Below, one piece after another: positions 1 to 4,665 of a DNA stretch of 8,977 bases. The translations under genes and the position numbers were made by a program. The stretch is taken from positions 1 through 8,977 of the forward strand of contig DGVW01000103.1 in NCBI GenBank assembly GCA_002396005.1. Direction: 5' to 3'. The number at the start of each line of letters is the position of its first letter. Position 1 is the first letter of the stretch. The notes under the pieces are model-generated. The model was not told the DNA's origin, did not search any database, and saw only the letters and a program-made list of their open reading frames with translations. The stretch comes from Oribacterium sp. UBA4274 (GTDB lineage: Bacteria > Bacillota > Clostridia > Lachnospirales > Lachnospiraceae).

Positions 1-18
1 CGATCCCCGTCTCGCGCT
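1..18 (+). tRNA. 3' end of a tRNA, possibly tRNA-Gly (partial)
   Basis: The window opens with CGATCCCCGTCTCGCGCT, which reads as the end of a T-loop (CGATC), the 3' strand of a T-stem (CCCGT), a 7-nt acceptor strand (CTCGCGC) and a U73 discriminator. The implied 5' end would be GCGCGAG. G1-C72, C2-G71 and U73 are glycine identity features in bacteria, so tRNA-Gly is the best guess, but the anticodon lies outside the window. CCA is not encoded. A perfect terminator follows at once, as expected for the last gene of a tRNA unit. Only 18 nt are visible, so both the tRNA call and its identity are tentative. Confidence 0.45.
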
Positions 19-22
19 TCTC

Positions 23-52
23 AACTCCCTCAGGAAAGCCTGAGGGAGTTTT
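23..52 (+). terminator. Rho-independent terminator after the tRNA
   Basis: A perfect 12-bp stem (23-34 with 39-50; AACTCCCTCAGG pairs with CCTGAGGGAGTT) closes on an AAAG loop and runs into TTTT at 49-52. It ends the transcript of the tRNA-like sequence at the left edge. Confidence 0.85.
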
Positions 53-85
53 CACGTTTCAACGAGGATCGAACCTAACAAAGCA

Positions 86-213
86 GGATTCCTAACGGAA
101 TCCCATGAACCGCTCAAAGCCGCGCGGCTCCCTCGATCTATGATCGAGGGCAGAGTTCGTCTCGCCTGCCGGCTCGGTCGGCGCTAAACACATGCCAAAG
201 GGCATGTAGCGCC
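86..213. other. Cluster of GC-rich hairpins between the two tRNA-tail copies
   Basis: This is a run of inverted repeats in an otherwise AT-rich neighbourhood. GGATTCC/GGAATCC is at 86-92/97-103. CCCTCGATC/GATCGAGGG lies within 130-150. GAAC/GTTC (107-110/155-158) encloses that stem. A nested hairpin has GGCGCTA/TAGCGCC (180-186/207-213) outside and CATGCC/GGCATG (191-196/201-206) inside. There is no credible coding sequence. The open minus-strand frame across it (down to 92) is best explained by the palindromes. The function is unknown; it may be a structured RNA or an intergenic repeat element. Confidence 0.65.
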
Positions 214-260
214 CCCGTCTCGCGCTTCTCAAGTCCCTCAGGAAAACCTGGGGGACTTTT
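213..260 (+). repeat. Second copy of tRNA tail plus terminator (copy 1 at 5-52)
   Basis: Positions 213-260 repeat 5-52 at an offset of 208 nt with four differences in 48. The copy keeps the last 14 nt of the tRNA-like end (CCCCGTCTCGCGCT) and the terminator hairpin (231-242 with 247-258), followed by a T-run to 261. One stem pair is C-G in copy 1 (25/48) and G-C in copy 2 (233/256), and another change gives a G-U wobble, so the fold is kept. The rest of the tRNA is absent upstream of this copy. It could be a partial tandem duplication or the far end of a small inserted element. Confidence 0.8.
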
Positions 261-261
261 T

Positions 262-822
262 CTGTGTTATAATTCTTGGGTGTCAGCATACCTGGCTTTG
301 AACAATAGGAGATAGGACGTGATTTTATGGTACAAGGGGATTTAGTGGTGAAGAGGATATGTGCACTTTTTTGAATTTGAGAATAGTGCATCTAATCAAT
401 ATTTTAAAAAGTTGAAATATCATAATTACGGAATTTTCCAAACTCTAAACAATATTTCTTACAAAAATTTATTTCAAAATCTTATAAAATTGTAACATTT
501 TTCAAAATCAAATTAAAAATAAGTGCAAAACATAAAAAAATACGTATGGATGCGCTTAAAAATCTCCCAAAATAAGATAAAATTTTCATGGATAGCAGAA
601 TCCCGTAATTTCAACCCATTTTACTATTTATTTTATTGCTAAGATTACTTTATAAAAATTATTACACTTTTCTGCAAAAAAGGATGATTTAAAAGCCAGT
701 TATATGTATAATTATTGCTAGATAATTACTTTTGAGTTTGTACGGGGATATAAAATTAAAAATAATAATTATAATATTCTGATTTCGAAAAAAATATTTC
801 AAAAGTCAGAATTATGTAAGGG
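262..822. other. Gene-free AT-rich intergenic region
   Basis: No gene is recognised in these roughly 560 nt. There is a hairpin TGCACT/AGTGCA (362-367/385-390). A long-range inverted match pairs CCGTAATTTCAAC at 603-615 with GTTGAAAT (411-418) plus ATTACGG (425-431). A stem ATTCTGA/TCAGAAT (776-782/806-812) lies just before the ribosome site of the next gene. TATAAT hexamers occur at 707-712 and 770-775, but no convincing -35 box is spaced from either, so the promoter of the downstream gene is unresolved. The longest small frames have about 15 codons. Confidence 0.6.
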
Positions 823-831
823 GTGCGGGAA

Positions 832-1452
832 TTGAAACAGTATATAGTAGATGGCAATACAATTAATGCTGTTGAGGTTGAGAACATTGATATCAAAGCT
901 GCCGAAGCTGAAAATATTGAAGCGGCTGCAGGGACTGTTTTTATAGAGCAGAGAGGACACAGAAATCAACTTAGACTTTACCGCAGCAGAAACGGCCAGA
1001 TCAGGATGGATTACGTGTTGGATAAGAGCAGGGTTAAACCATTCCTGAGGACGATTCCGACAGTTGTGCTGGATCGTATCTGCTGTACAGCGCTTGTGAT
1101 ATCATTGGTTTTTATATTTGCCAGTTCTTACTATTGCATCAAGATGGATACACAACTGGACACAAGGCTTGAACGCATCGAGAGATACCGTAATGAGCTC
1201 AATGATTTGAAACTGAAAAATAGTGATCTTCAGGCCAAAATTGACGGCGCTGTGAATCCTGATTATATCTATCGTGTGGCAACACAGGAGTACGGAATGG
1301 TTCTTCCTAATGAGTCGGAGATCATTACATTCAAAAAGGGAACAACCGGATATGTCCGTACATATGATGATATTCCAAAGGATTACGTGCAAAGAGATGA
1401 TGCTATTGTGACTCTTGCTAAAGAGGTTAGTTCATTGCTTGGATTAAAGTAG
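832..1452 (+). CDS. FtsL/DivIC-like septum formation membrane protein
   Basis: The protein has 206 residues when started at TTG 832, which has AAGGGG (818-823) 8 nt upstream. GTG 823 is in frame but sits on top of that site, and TAA at 817-819 closes the frame. The layout is a charged cytoplasmic N-terminus of about 75 residues, one membrane helix (about 78-101, rich in I/V/F/A), then a heptad-like coiled coil (about 104-140). A segment DYIYRVATQEYGMVLPNESE follows, matching the usual end of FtsL/DivIC proteins, where a short helix precedes a G-M/L-V-x-P turn. Such proteins form the FtsL-FtsB(DivIC)-DivIB complex at the division septum. The gene stands alone rather than beside mraW and penicillin-binding protein genes, so FtsL versus DivIC is undecided. 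A stem-loop lies just before its ribosome site. Confidence 0.7.
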   Translation: MKQYIVDGNTINAVEVENIDIKAAEAENIEAAAGTVFIEQRGHRNQLRLYRSRNGQIRMDYVLDKSRVKPFLRTIPTVVLDRICCTALVISLVFIFASSYYCIKMDTQLDTRLERIERYRNELNDLKLKNSDLQAKIDGAVNPDYIYRVATQEYGMVLPNESEIITFKKGTTGYVRTYDDIPKDYVQRDDAIVTLAKEVSSLLGLK

Positions 1453-1487
1453 GTGGCGTTAGAAGTATTATGATTAACTATATAGAA

Positions 1488-1518
1488 AGGGCGTCTGAGA
1501 TGATCGGACGCTCTTTTT
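1488..1518 (+). terminator. Terminator of the FtsL/DivIC-like gene
   Basis: AGGGCGTC (1488-1495) pairs with GACGCTCT (1507-1514) and is followed by five Ts (1514-1518). It lies about 35 nt after the stop codon. It separates this gene from the transcript that starts near 1715. Confidence 0.85.
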
Positions 1519-1558
1519 AGTTTGGATAATTGGAATCATATATTTGAATTCAGATAGT

Positions 1559-1576
1559 ATGATGTGAGTGTCAAAA
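1559..1576 (+). repeat. Possible remnant of the dispersed palindromic repeat
   Basis: ATGATGTGAGTGTCAAAA matches 16 of 18 positions of the repeat copy at 8817-8834. The palindromic core does not follow, so only the left part is present. The match is short and in AT-rich DNA; chance similarity is possible. Confidence 0.4.
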
Positions 1577-1610
1577 AAGAATATAGGACCTGCCTTTGGA
1601 CAGAATAACT

Positions 1611-1667
1611 AAAAGATATTTATTTCTGAAAACGCTTAGAAAAAACATTAAAATAAAAATATCTTTT
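1611..1667. promoter_or_regulatory. Inverted repeat upstream of the ncRNA promoter
   Basis: AAAAGATATTT (1611-1621) and AAATATCTTTT (1657-1667) form a perfect 11-bp inverted repeat separated by 35 nt. It ends 12 nt before the -35 box of the next promoter. AACGCTT also occurs twice in the same orientation (1631-1637 and 1675-1681), and the second copy touches the -35 box. This arrangement suits regulator binding or a DNA bend, but low-complexity AT sequence weakens the case. Confidence 0.4.
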
Positions 1668-1679
1668 ATAAAATAACGC

Positions 1680-1708
1680 TTTACAAAATAATAATTCGCT
1701 GTTATTAT
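1680..1708 (+). promoter_or_regulatory. Sigma-A-type promoter of the large ncRNA
   Basis: TTTACA (1680-1685) and TATTAT (1703-1708) each match five of six consensus positions and are separated by exactly 17 nt. The predicted start is near 1715. No protein gene follows on this strand until 4232. A strong plus-strand terminator at 2352-2382 supports transcription in this direction. Confidence 0.75.
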
Positions 1709-1714
1709 AAATAC

Positions 1715-2382
1715 ATCAAAAGAAAAACAAGTCAACAGAAAAGTTCATCTGACGAGAAAGGATGAAGGGCCGGTTGACTAAAGTGCAGGAGATGAACCTG
1801 CGAAACTAGACCGTAGAAAGTAAGAGGTGCAAAGACATGACACCAGATCAGTTAGTCAATAGTATCCTCTGGAAGGCTTAAAAAGAAGAAAGATGTGAGA
1901 ACGACATCAGACCGTACATCTGATGGAAAACAGTTCGAACCAGTAGAGAAGTGCATCTTCGGAATATTTCTAAAAAAGCCCGGATGGTATTATTGCAAAG
2001 GGAAGATCGACAAAGAAGTTCAGGTAACGAAAATTAGTTGAAGACCTTTAAGGGAGGTCAGGAAAATAAAAAATCTGAAAAGAAGAATACTTTGAAAGAT
2101 TAATAAAATAGAAATTCAAGTAATAAGTTAATATTAGTCGATCTGATAATTGAATAATGAAATTCAAAACTGAATATAGAAATAATCTATTTATAGATGA
2201 TATCCGTAAGATATAAAAGTTTTATCGAAGAGATATTTATAATATTTAAATAGAAATCTAAGAAAAGAGGTACAAACCGAAGTACTAGATAGTAAGGGAA
2301 CGTAACACTGAGTTCCAGGGTATATTTAAATAATAAGTAGTATTATATATGAGGACCGCCTTAGAAAAGCGGTCCTTTTTTT
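1715..2382 (+). ncRNA. Candidate large structured noncoding RNA (about 670 nt, ROOL-like in size)
   Basis: Neither strand has a recognisable gene here, yet the segment has its own promoter and terminator. Perfect short helices follow in order: 1730-1736/1773-1779 (AGTCAAC/GTTGACT) enclosing 1744-1749/1761-1766, then 1785-1789/1797-1801 (GCAGG/CCTGC), 1826-1829/1841-1844, 1892-1896/1904-1908, 1955-1960/2002-2007 (ATCTTC/GAAGAT), 2043-2047/2055-2059 (GACCT/AGGTC), three consecutive hairpins at 2162-2175, 2185-2198 and 2200-2214, and 2297-2301/2312-2316 (GGAAC/GTTCC). GATGAA occurs twice (1761-1766 and in the loop 1791-1796), and both can pair with TTCATC, as in a loop-loop contact. About 590 nt of folded core resembles ROOL (rumen-originating, ornate, large) RNAs of Firmicutes in length and style. 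That class is assigned from memory of its general features, not from an alignment. OLE and GOLLD fit less well in context or size. A 14-codon frame at 1837-1881 and a 48-codon GTG frame at 1895-2041 exist but match no family I recognise. Confidence 0.7.
2352..2382 (+). terminator. Terminator of the ncRNA, inside the 3' end of the MATE gene
   Basis: AGGACCGC (2352-2359) pairs perfectly with GCGGTCCT (2369-2376) across a 9-nt loop and runs into seven Ts (2376-2382). On the minus strand no U-run follows the hairpin, so it is a one-way terminator for plus-strand transcription. The only visible source of that transcription is the promoter at 1680-1708. The hairpin DNA also encodes the last residues (about KKGPLF) and stop codon of the convergent transporter gene. 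Confidence 0.9.
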
Positions 2383-3779
2383 GAGCTTATACTTCCATTC
2401 AATTCTATACGAATCTTTTTCATAACAAAGTGATATGCGACGGCGGTAAATACTCCCGCTGCGAGCCATGCCGCAGGATCGCAGAATACTGCAAGCGGGA
2501 AGCTCATAACATGCATGGCGATGAGTGCAACAACGAGTCTCGCAAAAAACTCAACCACACCGCCCATCATAGGCAGGAAACCGTGACCGCATCCCTGCAT
2601 GGCGTTTCTGAAGATGAAGATAAAACTTAACGGGATGTAGAACATGGTAGCTATGCGGATATAGGTGCTTGCCCATGGCATCATCAGTGTGATGGTATCG
2701 AGGGCGGCAGCAGTTCCCTGAACTGCATCTGCAGCAGAACCTGAGCTTGCAAAGAATATGGACATAACAGGTTTCAGCAACAGGTTGCTTCCGATGGCAC
2801 CGATGATCGAATATATGATTTCGATGATAACGGCGGCTCTTATGCCATTGCTGATTCTGCGGCTGTCTCCGTAACCATAGTTCTGACCGCAGTAAGTGGC
2901 GATGGCCTGTCCCATAGCCGGCATTTCCTGAGTCATAACATTATGCAGCTTGTTGGCTGCTGTGTAGGAGGCAACTGCTGTGGAACCGAACAGGTTGATA
3001 GCTGACTGCATGACCATGGTTCCGGAAGCGGTGATGGCAAACTGGAGAGCCATAGGTATACCTACCGACATCTGATGCTTGGTATCAATTATATTGATGC
3101 GCCAGTCAGAAGCATTAGGCCAAAGCACCGGTACTTTGGTGCGGATGAAAATGAGGCAGAGTAGAGCAGACAGGCCCTGAGAGATATTGGTGGCCCATGC
3201 GGCTCCGGCAACACCCATATGTCCGAATACTATGAAAACCAGGTCGAGGATTACATTGATACAGGCACTGAAAATCAGGAAATAAAGCGGAACGCGGCTG
3301 TTCCCGATGGCGCGTATATATGCTGACAGGAGGTTGTAGTAAACGCTGGCAACAGTTCCGAGGCAGATGATGGTGATGTATGTCAGGGAATCGTTATAGA
3401 TGTTGACCGGCGTGTTCATGAGGTGCAGGAGCGGCCTCATGAGAGACACTGATAATGCTGTGACCAGAATGATAACTATGAGAGCCAGCAGTATGCCGTT
3501 GGCAACGCTTCGCTTGACTCTTTTATAATTCTGCGCTCCGAAGGCTTGCGCTGTAAGAACTGTAAATCCTGTACATAGTCCCTGGGAGAAACCGAGCACC
3601 AGAAACATGATGTTACCGGTGGCTCCGACGGCGGCCAATGCATCTGAGCTGACAAAACGGCCTACGATGATGGTGTCCGCCATGTTGTAGAGCTGCTGGA
3701 AAACATTTCCGATAAAGAGCGGTATCATGAATTTGAGTATAATGGGAAACGGATTCCCCTTGGTCATATCTACTTCCAT
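2361..3779 (-). CDS. MATE-family multidrug/toxin efflux transporter
   Basis: The protein has 472 residues, a normal length for this family, and shows about 12 hydrophobic helices arranged as two MatE halves (roughly 17-180 and 240-400). The first half begins with the family-typical stretch GNVFQQLYNMADTIIVGRFV (24-43) followed by LAAVGATG. Such proteins sit in the cell membrane and export drugs or metabolites in exchange for Na+ or H+; the substrate cannot be read from sequence. AAGGAGG (3784-3790) lies 4 nt before the ATG at 3779. A second ATG four codons later would leave 16 nt. A promoter and a folded leader are upstream. The last six or so codons are formed by the terminator of the convergent ncRNA and look like an extension of the normal end. 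No separate minus-strand terminator is visible. Confidence 0.93.
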   Translation of the reverse strand: MEVDMTKGNPFPIILKFMIPLFIGNVFQQLYNMADTIIVGRFVSSDALAAVGATGNIMFLVLGFSQGLCTGFTVLTAQAFGAQNYKRVKRSVANGILLALIVIILVTALSVSLMRPLLHLMNTPVNIYNDSLTYITIICLGTVASVYYNLLSAYIRAIGNSRVPLYFLIFSACINVILDLVFIVFGHMGVAGAAWATNISQGLSALLCLIFIRTKVPVLWPNASDWRINIIDTKHQMSVGIPMALQFAITASGTMVMQSAINLFGSTAVASYTAANKLHNVMTQEMPAMGQAIATYCGQNYGYGDSRRISNGIRAAVIIEIIYSIIGAIGSNLLLKPVMSIFFASSGSAADAVQGTAAALDTITLMMPWASTYIRIATMFYIPLSFIFIFRNAMQGCGHGFLPMMGGVVEFFARLVVALIAMHVMSFPLAVFCDPAAWLAAGVFTAVAYHFVMKKIRIELNGSISSKKGPLF

Positions 3780-3800
3780 AAATCCTCCTTCTATTATATG

Positions 3801-3868
3801 AAGTACTGGACCAGCTTTAGATAATAATTCCCCTTTCAGGGGCGGTCAGAGCCGGGTTGATAGTACTT
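3801..3868 (-). promoter_or_regulatory. Folded 5' leader of the MATE gene
   Basis: Three nested inverted repeats lie in the roughly 100-nt leader, ending about 10 nt before the ribosome site: AAGTACT/AGTACTT (3801-3807/3862-3868), GACC/GGTC (3809-3812/3844-3847) and CCCCT/AGGGG (3830-3834/3838-3842). There is no U-run, so this is not an intrinsic terminator. It matches no riboswitch that I recognise. It may control translation or be incidental. Confidence 0.35.
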
Positions 3869-3888
3869 GATTTCAATAACGAAAGAGC

Positions 3889-3917
3889 ATTATAAACTTT
3901 TGCAGGATAATTTCCAA
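3889..3917 (-). promoter_or_regulatory. Sigma-A-type promoter of the MATE gene
   Basis: Read on the minus strand, TTGGAA (3912-3917) and TATAAT (3889-3894) are separated by 17 nt. The predicted start is near 3882, giving a leader of about 100 nt. A second TATAAT (3793-3798) overlaps the ribosome-site area and is too close to the gene to be its promoter. Confidence 0.65.
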
Positions 3918-4091
3918 TAGAAAGAGGTCTATAATTTTTTTATGTACAAAAATAAGAGATGAGCCGCCTTGTGAGTTGATCAGATTAAACTGTGTCCGGG
4001 TGAGATACAGGAAGAAGCTGATGAACTCCGGGCTTTATAAAAGACAATAGCGTTCTTAAAAGTGTCAATCGATTATATCAGGTTAATGCTG

Positions 4092-4157
4092 TATAATAGG
4101 ATGTAAGGTTCAAAAGTGCCGAATCACGTGCCTGCACGTTGATTTGATGCTTTATGA
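4092..4157 (+). repeat. Dispersed 66-nt palindromic repeat, copy A
   Basis: This segment is identical to 8811-8876 at 58 of 66 positions with no gaps. Both start with TATAAT and end with CTTTATGA. The core folds as AATCA-CGTGC with GCACG-T-TGATT around a 2-nt loop with one bulged T. Differences between the copies fall in the loop, give wobble pairs, or lie in the outer part. It is intergenic, 75 nt upstream of the DUF2752 gene. Confidence 0.85.
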
Positions 4158-4196
4158 TACTTATCATCAGTGAGTGAAATTACATTTACCACTCAC
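4154..4196. other. Two hairpins following repeat copy A
   Basis: ATGATA/TATCAT (4154-4159/4162-4167) is followed by GTGAGTG/CACTCAC (4170-4176/4190-4196), which has a short inner stem AAAT/ATTT. Neither is followed by a T-run, so terminator function is unlikely. They lie in the probable 5' leader of the DUF2752 gene. Together with repeat A they make the whole 4092-4196 interval hairpin-forming. Confidence 0.55.
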
Positions 4197-4231
4197 GTCA
4201 TAGGTTACATCTATATAAATGGGGTTAAGCA

Positions 4232-4654
4232 TTGAGAAAGTGGAAATCAGATATCGAAGCATGGTGCATCATCATAGGGTTCTATCTGTTTCTTGAGATG
4301 GTATTGGGTATAGGATGTCCGTTCAAGTTCATGACGGGGATTTCGGATGCCGGCTGTGGTATGAGTCGTGCATGGCTCAGGGTGCTGAGGTTGGATTTCA
4401 CCGGAGCATTTTACTATCATCCGTTGTGGGTACTGCCTGTACCGGGACTTGCCGTTATCCTATGTAAAAAGAGGATTCCGGCTAATGTTTATCGCGGGTT
4501 GGTAGTGATTTTTTCTGTACTCTTTCTCGGTGTTTACGTTTATCGTATGTTTTTCATGCCGGATCAGGATATCGTGGTTTTCAGACCATGGGATGGATTT
4601 GTCTGGAAAGTGATACGAACCGTTTATAACAAAATTACATCATGTGTACAGTAG
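4232..4654 (+). CDS. DUF2752 family membrane protein
   Basis: The protein has 140 residues from a TTG start. TAA at 4226-4228 is in frame just upstream, so no earlier start is possible; GGGG at 4221-4224 is a weak ribosome site 7 nt away. It has three hydrophobic segments (about 8-28, 62-79 and 88-107). Between the first and second is the DUF2752 signature: GCPFKFMTG (28-36), then GCGMSRA (41-47), then a stretch ending in AFYYHPL (59-65). In most relatives the second motif reads CPxCGxTR. Here C and P are replaced by D39 and A40, while C29, C42 and R46 remain, so a paired-cysteine role would be altered. The family's function is unknown. The stop codon lies inside the ribosome site of the next gene, which suggests coupled translation and a shared membrane role. 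Confidence 0.82.
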   Translation: MRKWKSDIEAWCIIIGFYLFLEMVLGIGCPFKFMTGISDAGCGMSRAWLRVLRLDFTGAFYYHPLWVLPVPGLAVILCKKRIPANVYRGLVVIFSVLFLGVYVYRMFFMPDQDIVVFRPWDGFVWKVIRTVYNKITSCVQ

Positions 4655-4665
4655 GAGGGGGAGAG

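Noticed and set aside
66..75. A second, minus-strand tRNA suggested by GGTTCGATCC on the reverse strand
   Set aside because: The flanking bases do not form a T-stem, and no acceptor or anticodon arm can be drawn.
92..391. A 99-codon minus-strand open frame over the hairpin cluster
   Set aside because: Its amino-acid sequence follows the palindromes and terminator hairpin, has no recognisable domain, and starts without a convincing ribosome site.
1837..1881. A 14-residue frame (MTPDQLVNSILWKA) preceded by GAGGTG inside the ncRNA
   Set aside because: The ribosome-like site is well spaced, but the frame is tiny and lies inside the folded 5' domain, where GGTG/CACC pairing covers both the site and the early codons. 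Only ribosome profiling or conservation of the frame would revive it.
1895..2041. A 48-residue GTG-start frame inside the ncRNA
   Set aside because: It looks somewhat protein-like (Lys-rich, with GWYYCKGK) but has a weak ribosome site, no known family, and overlaps predicted helices. A low non-synonymous rate among homologs would be needed to accept it.
1715..2382. Group I or group II intron, tmRNA or RNase P RNA
   Set aside because: No ordered group I core elements, no group II domain V, no tmRNA tag reading frame and no RNase P conserved segments were seen.
4092..4097. TATAAT at the start of the dispersed repeat as a promoter
   Set aside because: The hexamer is perfect in both copies, but the sequence 17 nt upstream is a poor -35 match (TCGATT in copy A, TAAACG in copy B).
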